Positions 1-8,958 of a stretch of DNA of 64,000 nt are shown here, in pieces. The DNA is from CAYSCZ01 sp051155775 (GTDB lineage Bacteria > Bacteroidota > Bacteroidia > Cytophagales > Cyclobacteriaceae). Numbering within the stretch: the first letter of the stretch is position 1; each line of letters begins with the position of its first letter. The position numbers and the translations under genes are program-made. The notes under the pieces are model-generated. The model had not been told where the DNA came from. It saw only the letters and a list, made by a program, of their open reading frames with translations, and made no database searches. Where the stretch lies: assembly GCA_051155775.1 (NCBI GenBank), contig DAXETV010000005.1, positions 1 through 64,000 of the forward strand, read 5' to 3'.

Positions 1-2913
1 AATATCACCGGGGTAGATACCCTGTTTGCTGATGCCGGCAACTTTAATAGTGGTACTTCAACAGCAATTACCGCAGCTTCCTTGCAGAACCCTGCCGCCA
101 CCTTTGACCAGAGTAATGCTGCTCCGGGTGAGGATGTGGTACAATTCCTTGACCAGGGGATATTGGTTGCCAGGGTAACGGATGAGGGAGACTTCTTTGG
201 AAGGAATGTAAATCTTACCGATACCGTATTTGCCACCGCTTTTGTAGGGGACGGATCTTTTCTTACAGGTGTTGGAGGTTCCACTGATCTATCTAACGTG
301 CTTTCTAACGGCAATGACGCGGCTTTCCAAAGCATCAGAAGTGTAGACTCTTTAGACGCAACGATTATTGATGTTTTTGGGAATATCACATCAACTGACT
401 CAGTAATTGCCTCTACCGTGGATGCCTTTACCGTTATCACCGATACTTTAGATGCCATTACAGTTATCACCGATAGTGTGTTACTATTTAACGGTGGCGG
501 AGATCTTGCCATAAAATCTGACATCCAGACAGGTTCTAATTCATTGGTGGTACCTGATCTGGGTGGAGTAGACGATACCTTGGCCTTAAGGAGTGAAGTC
601 TTAAACCTTCCGGGAGGCCAGGATGGCAATAACAACATTTTTGTAGGACAAGGTACAGGAGGTAACCTGAGTTTTGGTACAGGTCAGGAAAATGCTTTGT
701 TTGGTATACAGGCAGGGTCAGGCATACAGAATGGTAACCGGAATGTAGTGATGGGGGCATTTACGGCACCATCCCTGTTTGATGGTAACGAAAATATCGT
801 ATTGGGTAATGAAGCCGGACTTAATATGACCGCAGCCAGTAGAAACGTATTTTTAGGAGATAGTGCCGGGCTCAACAGCGACAGCCAGGATAATGTTTAT
901 ATTGGTAACGCAGCAGGTATTACCGATCAGACCGGTACAGGGAATACATTGGTTGGTTCCGGCGCGGATGTTGGATTAATTGGCGGTGCAAATGCCACAG
1001 CAATTGGCGCTAATGCCAATGCTTTTTCTCTGGGTACGGCCATTGGTGCCAATGCCCAGGTAACAGCAAACGACGGTGTAGCTATAGGTATAGGTTCTGC
1101 AGCAACAGCGAATAATTCGATAGCGATTGGAACGAATACCATATCCAACAATAACAACACCATCATCCTGGGTGACGGCACCAACTCAAATTTTGATGTG
1201 GGTATAGGTTTGCAAAACCCTACCGAGAAACTGGAAGTTGCTGGCGATATAGCCGCGGATAGTGTTATAGCTAATTTCTTTGTTGGAGACGGTTCATTTC
1301 TGACCAATGTAGGCGGGCTTACTTTGCCATTTTCAGGATCATCCAATGATCCAACAAGTGCATTTGATATTTTCAGCGATGGCGACGGCGTTACGGCTTC
1401 ATTTGTACGAAGTTCCGGGACAGATACTGTAACTATGTACGTAGAAAGCTCACAAAATGGTGGTGTGGCCATATTCAAAAAATCAAGTGATAATGCCTTG
1501 CCATCCATTATTATTGATGATCAGGGTTTTGGATCTTACCCCGCCATAGAGGCCAACAGAGGTATTGTCATCGGCAATCTTTTAAATGCTGATGTTGGAG
1601 GTGCAATTCGCTATACGGGCACAACTTTTGAAGGAAATATAGGCGGAGGTTCAGGGGGATGGACAGACTTTGTAGGCTTTTTCACTGAAGATGCTAATGA
1701 TAATATATTTGGTGGCCTCAATGCCGGATTATCATTAGGAGGCGGAAATCAAAACTTAATATTTGGTTCAGATGCAGGGGCTGCTTTGGATGATGGGGCT
1801 CAGAATATATTTATTGGTAACCAGTCGGGTGAGATGGAAGTCAATGGTTCTTCAAATATTTTTATAGGTTATCAGGCAGGTTTTTCGGCAATGGGAGCTT
1901 CAGGTAACACTGTTCTAGGTAGCCAATCAAGTCAATCACTAACCGCCGCTACAAATAATACAATTATTGGAACAAATTCTGGAACTACCCTACAAGATGG
2001 ACAAGGTAACGTGATCATAGGTAGCAGCGCGGATGTTCAGGTTAATACTGATGAAGCAACCGTTGTGGGGACAGGTTCATTTGCCATTGATAGCGCGGTT
2101 GCATTGGGTAGTAATGCTGGAGTTACAGGTTTTAGGGGAATTGGGATTGGTTTTAATTCGATTATAGATGCACCAGGCTCTATTGGTCTGGGTAGTGGCA
2201 CCTTCGTAAGTGCCAGTAATGCGGTGGCTATAGGTGCCAATACCAATGCTACTTCAGACAACACCATTATACTGGGTGATGGAACCAACTCAAATTTTGA
2301 TGTGGGGATTGGGTTGGATGTCCCGGAAAGAACTTTACATATTTCACATGCCGATGATCCTGCTGTTGGAGGTCTTGAAATACAGAATAATGGCAGCTCA
2401 GAAAAGTGGACATTATTCTCTAATCCTGGTCTCACCCCTGCACTTTTATTATATACTGGAGGATCTACGCCCACATTAAAAGGACTTTTTAACTTTGTAA
2501 CAGGAGCTTATACAGAACAATCTGATGCAAGATTGAAGAAAAATATTGACACATTAGAGCCTGTGCTCAATAAAGTATTAAAGACTAAAGTTCATAAGTA
2601 TCATTTTAAAACGCAGGATGATACAGATCAGAAGAATATCGGTGTTATTGCCCAGGAATTGAAGGAAATATTTCCTAGTCTCGTTCAGTATACTGACGAC
2701 CAGGATATCTATACCGTTGACTATTCAGGTTTAGCACCAGTCGCGATAAAAGCTATTCAGGAGCTATTGGAAATAATCAACGCCCAACAACAAGAAATCG
2801 ACAAGCTCTCAACAGAAAATAAATCCAAGGAAGATCAACTGGGCAAGCTGGAAAGTGATATGCAGCTGATCAAAGACATGTTGGGTATCAGTGGTCAGGC
2901 AGGTAACAAATAA
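1..2913 (+). CDS. YadA-head / S74 chaperone surface adhesin (5' partial)
   Basis: The frame is open to the first base of the window, so the true start and any signal peptide lie upstream. The visible ~970 residues are rich in N, G, A and T. They contain YadA/Hia-like head repeats (AIGANA, VAIG and GNxAG patterns) in two blocks, near nt 600-1150 and 1680-2250. Each block ends in the same motif (TIILGDGTNSNFDVGIGL, near nt 1157 and 2262) followed by a PxxKLxV-type tail-fibre motif. A GDGSFLTxVGG motif also occurs twice. The C-terminus is a Peptidase_S74 intramolecular chaperone domain (from nt 2521, motif SDARLKKNI) followed by a coiled coil. In this family the chaperone drives trimerisation and is cut off just before the motif serine, so release of the last ~130 residues is likely. 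No T9SS sorting domain is visible. The role as a trimeric surface adhesin or fibre is inferred. Confidence 0.8.
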   Translation, partial: NITGVDTLFADAGNFNSGTSTAITAASLQNPAATFDQSNAAPGEDVVQFLDQGILVARVTDEGDFFGRNVNLTDTVFATAFVGDGSFLTGVGGSTDLSNVLSNGNDAAFQSIRSVDSLDATIIDVFGNITSTDSVIASTVDAFTVITDTLDAITVITDSVLLFNGGGDLAIKSDIQTGSNSLVVPDLGGVDDTLALRSEVLNLPGGQDGNNNIFVGQGTGGNLSFGTGQENALFGIQAGSGIQNGNRNVVMGAFTAPSLFDGNENIVLGNEAGLNMTAASRNVFLGDSAGLNSDSQDNVYIGNAAGITDQTGTGNTLVGSGADVGLIGGANATAIGANANAFSLGTAIGANAQVTANDGVAIGIGSAATANNSIAIGTNTISNNNNTIILGDGTNSNFDVGIGLQNPTEKLEVAGDIAADSVIANFFVGDGSFLTNVGGLTLPFSGSSNDPTSAFDIFSDGDGVTASFVRSSGTDTVTMYVESSQNGGVAIFKKSSDNALPSIIIDDQGFGSYPAIEANRGIVIGNLLNADVGGAIRYTGTTFEGNIGGGSGGWTDFVGFFTEDANDNIFGGLNAGLSLGGGNQNLIFGSDAGAALDDGAQNIFIGNQSGEMEVNGSSNIFIGYQAGFSAMGASGNTVLGSQSSQSLTAATNNTIIGTNSGTTLQDGQGNVIIGSSADVQVNTDEATVVGTGSFAIDSAVALGSNAGVTGFRGIGIGFNSIIDAPGSIGLGSGTFVSASNAVAIGANTNATSDNTIILGDGTNSNFDVGIGLDVPERTLHISHADDPAVGGLEIQNNGSSEKWTLFSNPGLTPALLLYTGGSTPTLKGLFNFVTGAYTEQSDARLKKNIDTLEPVLNKVLKTKVHKYHFKTQDDTDQKNIGVIAQELKEIFPSLVQYTDDQDIYTVDYSGLAPVAIKAIQELLEIINAQQQEIDKLSTENKSKEDQLGKLESDMQLIKDMLGISGQAGNK

Positions 2914-2940
2914 TTGCGAGCAAATAAAACATCAGGAACC

Positions 2941-5900
2941 ATGAAGCATTTAAAAGCCCTGACCAGATATTTGCTAGCAGCCTCCCTGGTGGTAGGCTGT
3001 TTCGCCTTAAAAGCCCAGGTAGTTATCGAAGAAAATGTAGAGGTGACCATCAGCAATGGTACCCAGGTCTCGACCACCACCAGTACGGATGATGTGCCTT
3101 CCAATTGGAGTAACCGCGGCATCATCGTTAATGATGGTACCATCGAACTGCTTTCCGGGAACTGGACCAATCAAAGCGATTATTCCGGTTCAGGCAGCAT
3201 ACTCTTGAGCGGGGCAGCACAAACATTCGACCATGGGCTGGACACCATCAATACCCTTCAGTTTGCCGGCACTGCGAATAAGTTTGTCAATACCGGGGTG
3301 GTGGTCATCACAGCCTTGATATTGGATGGGGTAGTGGTGATCTCTGATGCAAGCGCTAGCTTGCTCATCGGGGAGAACGCAAACATTTCGGGTTTTGGTG
3401 AGGATGCTTATATTGAAGGGCCTTTATTCCATGTGGGCACCGGTAACAGGACCTTTCCCATCGGGTCAGGTGGTGTTTACACACCGGTACAATTGTTGGG
3501 TATTTCCGGAAATGATCCTGTCACAGGCTTTCAGGTTATTAACGGAGTTCCTGAAGCGACAACCGATCTTTCCCTTGGGATCGTTTCCTCCCGGCGGGTA
3601 TTCCAGCGGTTGGGATCCCCTGTTGATGCCATTTCATCCACTTTCGAAGGGGGACAATTGGTGCTACCGGTAATAAACGAGAATGAACTTAATAATTTTT
3701 CCCGCAGTGTAATAGGCGCCGCAAACTCAGTTGAAGGGCCTTACACCTCCTTATTTGCCGGCGAACGTCAGGGTACATTGACTGAAGGTACCATCACACT
3801 CCCCGTTGAGAATCTGGATTCTGTAGCTACCAACCAGTTTTTTGCTATAGCCCAGCTGGACGATTCACCTCCTCTGGCAGTGCTCACCACACCCGAGCCG
3901 GACCCTACCAACAGTACACCTTTTAGAGTGGATGTTTTGTTCACTGAACCGGTTGTTGGTTTGGCGGTTAGTGATTTTAATCTGTTCAATGCCACAGCGT
4001 CCAATTTGCAACAATTATCCGGGATTGCCTACGCCATTGATATAACGCCGACCATTGAGTCAGGACTGGTCAATGTTTTCCTTGTTGAGGGTGCGGTCAC
4101 AGATGCTGCAGGTGATGAGAACCCACAGTCAGACGTCCTCCAAAGAAATTTTCTGGGCACCCGACCCTCGGTACGATTTATATCTACAGAGTCAGGAGAG
4201 CAAACCAACCAGAACCCGATAGTACTGGAGATAGAATTCAGCCGGGCTGTTACGGGTTTTGATATCACTGATCTTATACTGACTAACGCTGATGCTTCCA
4301 ACTTAACCACAGAAGACAGCATAAACTTTTTTGTGGACATCATTCCGCAGTCCAATGGGTTCCTGGAAGTGGATATCCCTGAAAATGCCGCTGCTGACCT
4401 GGCCGGAAACCTTACCACCGCTCCTGTAGAAGAATTCTTCACTACTTTTGATAATACCCGGCCTTCAGTGTTGATAAGGAGTACAATCACAGAAATCACC
4501 AATCAACCCAATGTGCCGATTGAGATCATCTTCAGCAAGGAGGTTAATGGATTTGACGTTGATATCCCGGCGGTTACCAATGGTATCCTGACTGATTTCA
4601 GCCAGGTGGATACGGTAACCTTTACTGCTACATTAACCCCACAATCAGATGGCCTGACTACGGTGTCAGTGGCAGAAGATGCCCTGCTTGATAATGCCGG
4701 TAATGGTAACACTGCTTCAAATAATTTTGAGATCATATTTGATGCCACGGCTCCAACCATTGTGAGTGTGACCAGCGATGCGCAGGGTTCCACCAACGTT
4801 ATGCCCATTGATGTGGTCTTTACCTTTAGTGAACCAATGATCCCGCCGACAGCAGACGCATTTATCCTGGAAAATGTGATCGTTGAGTCCATAACGGCAC
4901 TTGATGAGACCAATACTATTTTTAACCTAACCATTGACCCTACCCAAAATGGCTTGCTCTCACTAACCCTACCGGCGGATAGTGCCACCGACCTCGCAGG
5001 AAACGGACTAAGCGGTGGCGATGGATTCGCTATAATCTTTGACGGCACAGGGCCAATGGTTTCGCTCACTAGTCAGGTTGGAAGCATCACCAACCAAGAC
5101 CCTTTTGAGGTGTTGGTGCAGTTCGATGAGCCGGTAACAGGATTTACAGGTTCTGACCTTTCTGTTACCAATGGATCACCAGGAACAGAAACCCCATTAA
5201 GTGAAACAGAATTTCTGGTACCGATTACTCCAAATAATAACGGAGATGTGTTTGTACGTTTGATTGCTAATATAACCCAGGACACCCTTGGTAATCCTAA
5301 CTTTGCCGCACAGGATCTGGTGGTAACATTTGATAATTTATCACCTGGTGTAATGTTAAGCACTTCCATTGGTGCCTTTACCTATGATGGGTCAGTTGCT
5401 GTGAATGTTGAATTCACCGAAGCAATTTCCAATTTTCAGGCCGGTGGTTTGGACATCAATAATGCTTCCATCACGGAGGTGAATACTGAGGATAGTACTT
5501 CATTCACCATAAATCTGTCTATAAGTGATAGAGGCGTGGTAAGTATTGAGGCACCTGAAGCAACATTTCAGGATAATGCAGGAAACACCAATACCAACAC
5601 GGATAGCCTGGGATTCAATTTTTTCAGAGTACTGCAATCCGATTCCCTGGCACTAGTAGACCTATATCTGGATAATGGTGGAAGAAACTGGACAAATAAC
5701 TCTGGTTGGCTGGAAGATAAAGTAGAGACATGGTTTGGTGTAATAGCTGATGGGAACAGGATTATTGAACTACGCCTTCCTGATAATAACTTAAGAGATT
5801 TCATAAGTGAATCTATTGGTAGTTTAACGGCAGTAAAAGTCCTTAATTTATCAGATAATATATTGGAAGGCCCTATTCCATCAAACATTGGTGGACTTGA

Positions 5901-8172
5901 TGCCTTGGAGGACCTAAATTTAAGTGACAATAATCTGGAATTTACGCTACCACAGGAGCTAGGTAATCTGGTTAATCTAGGGCGCTTAAATTTATCAGGC
6001 AATAATCTGGATAGCCGTATCGATATGTTTGTGAGCCTGGAAAACCTGGTGGTTCTGAGCTTACAAGATAATATGTTGTTTGGGGATGTACCCCCGGAAT
6101 TTGCGCAGTTTAATAATTTAAACATCGTCGACTTATCCAACAACATGTTTTCCTCCATCCCTGACTTCACCAATACAGCCATCACATCCCTGGATGTGCG
6201 CAATAATCAATTGGATTTTGGAGACATTGAGCCAAACTTCACCATAAGCAACATAGCGTACGTTCCTCAGGATAGTCTAGGCTTTACCATAGACACTCTT
6301 CATGATGTAGGCGTTACTTTTCAGCTAACACCAGATGTAGGTGGGAATAATAATGTTTACCAGTGGTTTAAGGATGGAGATGAACTAAATGATCAAACAG
6401 TACAAACTTTGACCATCACTGATCCGGATTTTATTGATGAAGGTATTTACAATCTAAGGATTACCAATACTTTGGTAAATGACCTTACCCTCAATACCAG
6501 GCCACTAATTTTGAAGCTATCTTCATTGCTTAGAGATAGTATTGCACTGGTAAATATCTACAATGCAACAGGGGGAGATGACTCATGGGTAGATACTGAA
6601 GGTTGGCTTACTGATCCGAATCTGGACAACTGGTTTGGGGTTGATGTAGAAAATAATCGTGTTACCCGTCTTGAGCTACCAGATAACGGTTTGAAAGGGG
6701 ATATGCCAATAGATTTAAAGGATATTGGCAATCTTGAAGTTATCGACCTGGGCAATTCCAATCCATTATTTAACCCAATAATTGACAATGAATTACGTGC
6801 CTTGCCAAATCTTAGTAGTTTGGAAGACCTGGTGAGTGTAAATGTGGTACGTAACAGGTTGGGATTCGCCGACCTGGAGCCAAATTTCATTGGTTTAGCG
6901 GCTAATGGGGTGAACTTTGAATTCGATCCACAGCGGCGATTTGGAGTGACGCTTAACGATACCCTGATATTAGGTTCCACAGCAAGGTTGGCGATTGAAA
7001 TTAATGGGGAAAACAATGTTTACCAGTGGTATTTCGATGGACAGGAAATAGAAGGGGCTAATAGAAGGTTTTTCTTTCTGGATAGCATAAATTTTGAAAC
7101 GCAAGGAACCTATCATGTGGAGGTGACCAGTCCAGTTTTACCACAGGATTTTTTCATTAGAAACAGAAACCAGAATTTATTTGCATCAGAAAATATTAGT
7201 GGACAGGTTGCCGATTCCACGGGTATCCCTTTTAACGACGGAGATATAACACTCTTAAGAATTACTGATGAAGGACCGTTTGACACAATCAGGACCACGT
7301 TTATGAATATAGATGGTCTTTATGAATTCCGTGATATTGTGCTGGATGATTACTTGCTTATTGTAGACCAAAATGATCCGGGAGATCCCAATACTTATTT
7401 TAAAAGTACCGACCTGTTTATAAGGGCCGATACATTATTTCACAGACAGCGGGATGAAGACATAGACATTACAGTTTTAAGATTAGGTGAGTTTCCGGAA
7501 GATTCATTGGCTGGCGCTATTGGCGGTCTTGTTGAGATTGATATCGACCCGGACAGCATAATTGATGAAGAATCCAGGATTCAGGCCAGAAGAAGGGCTC
7601 GCAGGGTTGGGATAGCGCTAAGACGTCGTGTGACGGTAGGCAGGCTTGCCCAGGGGGAGAGTGTTTTTGACTTTGAGCTAGTTGCATACACAGAAACAGA
7701 TGATAATGGGGAATTCAGATTCAGAAATGTACCGGACGGCACCTACTTTTTAAATATCGAAGTTCCCGGCGTACCGATAGATACCAACTCTTTTGTTCGC
7801 TTTGAGGTGGGTGGTGAATTAGATGAAAATGAGATAGAGGTGGCCGGATTGGTCACGGAAGATGGTATTGTGGTTGAAAAAGTTTCAGAGACAGGCGTAC
7901 CCAGACCTTACATAAGAAATGTAAACCTGTATCCCAATCCAAGCAGAGGCCCTGTAACACTGGATTATCGCGTGAACAGATTGGTGGATGATATTATTTT
8001 GAATATTTATGATATAAAAGGTGTCCGGCATCTATCCGAAATGATTGATAACCGGCCGGGCAACAGACGGCATACCTTTAATATTGAAAGTATGGCAGAT
8101 GGTACTTATTTTATGGTACTTGAAGATAAAACTGGAAAATTTAAACTACAATATAAGCTAAGGAAGCAATAA
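2941..8172 (+). CDS. T9SS-secreted giant protein with Ig-like repeats and LRRs
   Basis: I place the start at the ATG at 2941 because it opens a classic signal peptide (MKHLKALTRYLLAASL... ending near KAQ); the open frame extends to a TTG at 2914. The mature ~1720 residues contain an N-terminal beta-rich region (to ~300) and about six tandem ~100-residue bacterial Ig-like repeats (~305-895). These repeats carry the pattern P-S-V-x-I-x-S ... F-S/T-E-P-V-x-G-F ... DxAGN. Next come a leucine-rich repeat block (~900-1100), an Ig-like module with a VYQWFKDG motif, a short second LRR block, a second Ig-like module with VYQWYFDG, and carboxypeptidase-regulatory-like folds. The protein ends in a type A T9SS sorting domain starting at NLYPNPSRGPV. 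It is probably exported and anchored at the cell surface or released. It lies 27 bp after the adhesin gene, so the two are probably co-transcribed. Ligand unknown. Confidence 0.85.
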   Translation: MKHLKALTRYLLAASLVVGCFALKAQVVIEENVEVTISNGTQVSTTTSTDDVPSNWSNRGIIVNDGTIELLSGNWTNQSDYSGSGSILLSGAAQTFDHGLDTINTLQFAGTANKFVNTGVVVITALILDGVVVISDASASLLIGENANISGFGEDAYIEGPLFHVGTGNRTFPIGSGGVYTPVQLLGISGNDPVTGFQVINGVPEATTDLSLGIVSSRRVFQRLGSPVDAISSTFEGGQLVLPVINENELNNFSRSVIGAANSVEGPYTSLFAGERQGTLTEGTITLPVENLDSVATNQFFAIAQLDDSPPLAVLTTPEPDPTNSTPFRVDVLFTEPVVGLAVSDFNLFNATASNLQQLSGIAYAIDITPTIESGLVNVFLVEGAVTDAAGDENPQSDVLQRNFLGTRPSVRFISTESGEQTNQNPIVLEIEFSRAVTGFDITDLILTNADASNLTTEDSINFFVDIIPQSNGFLEVDIPENAAADLAGNLTTAPVEEFFTTFDNTRPSVLIRSTITEITNQPNVPIEIIFSKEVNGFDVDIPAVTNGILTDFSQVDTVTFTATLTPQSDGLTTVSVAEDALLDNAGNGNTASNNFEIIFDATAPTIVSVTSDAQGSTNVMPIDVVFTFSEPMIPPTADAFILENVIVESITALDETNTIFNLTIDPTQNGLLSLTLPADSATDLAGNGLSGGDGFAIIFDGTGPMVSLTSQVGSITNQDPFEVLVQFDEPVTGFTGSDLSVTNGSPGTETPLSETEFLVPITPNNNGDVFVRLIANITQDTLGNPNFAAQDLVVTFDNLSPGVMLSTSIGAFTYDGSVAVNVEFTEAISNFQAGGLDINNASITEVNTEDSTSFTINLSISDRGVVSIEAPEATFQDNAGNTNTNTDSLGFNFFRVLQSDSLALVDLYLDNGGRNWTNNSGWLEDKVETWFGVIADGNRIIELRLPDNNLRDFISESIGSLTAVKVLNLSDNILEGPIPSNIGGLDALEDLNLSDNNLEFTLPQELGNLVNLGRLNLSGNNLDSRIDMFVSLENLVVLSLQDNMLFGDVPPEFAQFNNLNIVDLSNNMFSSIPDFTNTAITSLDVRNNQLDFGDIEPNFTISNIAYVPQDSLGFTIDTLHDVGVTFQLTPDVGGNNNVYQWFKDGDELNDQTVQTLTITDPDFIDEGIYNLRITNTLVNDLTLNTRPLILKLSSLLRDSIALVNIYNATGGDDSWVDTEGWLTDPNLDNWFGVDVENNRVTRLELPDNGLKGDMPIDLKDIGNLEVIDLGNSNPLFNPIIDNELRALPNLSSLEDLVSVNVVRNRLGFADLEPNFIGLAANGVNFEFDPQRRFGVTLNDTLILGSTARLAIEINGENNVYQWYFDGQEIEGANRRFFFLDSINFETQGTYHVEVTSPVLPQDFFIRNRNQNLFASENISGQVADSTGIPFNDGDITLLRITDEGPFDTIRTTFMNIDGLYEFRDIVLDDYLLIVDQNDPGDPNTYFKSTDLFIRADTLFHRQRDEDIDITVLRLGEFPEDSLAGAIGGLVEIDIDPDSIIDEESRIQARRRARRVGIALRRRVTVGRLAQGESVFDFELVAYTETDDNGEFRFRNVPDGTYFLNIEVPGVPIDTNSFVRFEVGGELDENEIEVAGLVTEDGIVVEKVSETGVPRPYIRNVNLYPNPSRGPVTLDYRVNRLVDDIILNIYDIKGVRHLSEMIDNRPGNRRHTFNIESMADGTYFMVLEDKTGKFKLQYKLRKQ

Positions 8173-8231
8173 ACAACCCGGGACCAGGCTGGATCGAGCC
8201 GACGTTACACCATTTCCTGTTCTGCCTCGAT

Positions 8232-8900
8232 TTAGCTTCGTTCTACCTTCGATTCTATGTTATCTTCGATATCAGGGGATTTGGAAAGCGTCTGATCAGT
8301 AATTTCCCCGGTATTTTCAACTTTATCTTCTTTGAAGAACCGCTTTTGCCAGATCAGGATTATAGTCACGCCGATAAAAATGGAGGCATCAGCTATATTA
8401 AAGACCGGCCAAAGTGCCATATAGTCACCGCCAAGCAGCGGTATCCATCCCGGAAGGCGACCTTCCCAGATATCAATATAAAACATGTCCACAACCTGGC
8501 CATGAAACCAGGGCGTCGGTGCATTGTAAGGTGCATTATCTAAAAAGACACCATAGAAAGTACTATCTATCACATTTCCGATGGCACCACCCAGAATCAT
8601 TGCCATACAAACTATCAAACCTGTATGTGCATTTTTTTCTATCAATCGGTATACATAATAACCAATAGCGGTCATGGCAAGAAGTCGGAATACTGTGAGT
8701 ATTAATTTATCATTTTCAAACCCAAGCTGCATACCAAATGCCATACCAGGATTGGTTAGATAGTGTAATTTAAAAAGTTCGCCCACAAGTTTAATCTGCC
8801 CACTGGCACCCATCTCCATGTTGTAATGAACGATTAGTTTCACAGCCTGATCCAGCGCAATTATGCCTGCTGTAATAAGAAAATATTTTAAGTATTTCAT
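8232..8900 (-). CDS. lspA: Lipoprotein signal peptidase (signal peptidase II)
   Basis: This inner-membrane aspartic protease cleaves the signal peptide of prolipoproteins after lipidation, just before the lipobox cysteine. Four membrane segments are visible. The catalytic aspartates fall in conserved surroundings, GNVID (D112) and FNIADAS (D171). At 222 residues it is longer than the ~165-residue proteobacterial enzyme because of an extra periplasmic segment between ~118 and 160, which is normal for Bacteroidota, and a charged C-terminal tail after residue 190. It sits 58 bp downstream of ileS on the same strand, the common ileS-lspA pairing. The window encodes several lipoprotein substrates (30559, 31336 and 37075). 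Confidence 0.95.
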   Translation of the reverse strand: MKYLKYFLITAGIIALDQAVKLIVHYNMEMGASGQIKLVGELFKLHYLTNPGMAFGMQLGFENDKLILTVFRLLAMTAIGYYVYRLIEKNAHTGLIVCMAMILGGAIGNVIDSTFYGVFLDNAPYNAPTPWFHGQVVDMFYIDIWEGRLPGWIPLLGGDYMALWPVFNIADASIFIGVTIILIWQKRFFKEDKVENTGEITDQTLSKSPDIEDNIESKVERS

Positions 8901-8958
8901 TTAATAAACAATTAAGCGCCGCAACCTGGCGATTTTACCTTAAGAAGTTTTATTATGT

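Noticed and set aside
927..1508. Long minus-strand frames inside the two surface-protein genes
   Set aside because: These are shadows of low-complexity repeat codons on the other strand and carry no motifs.
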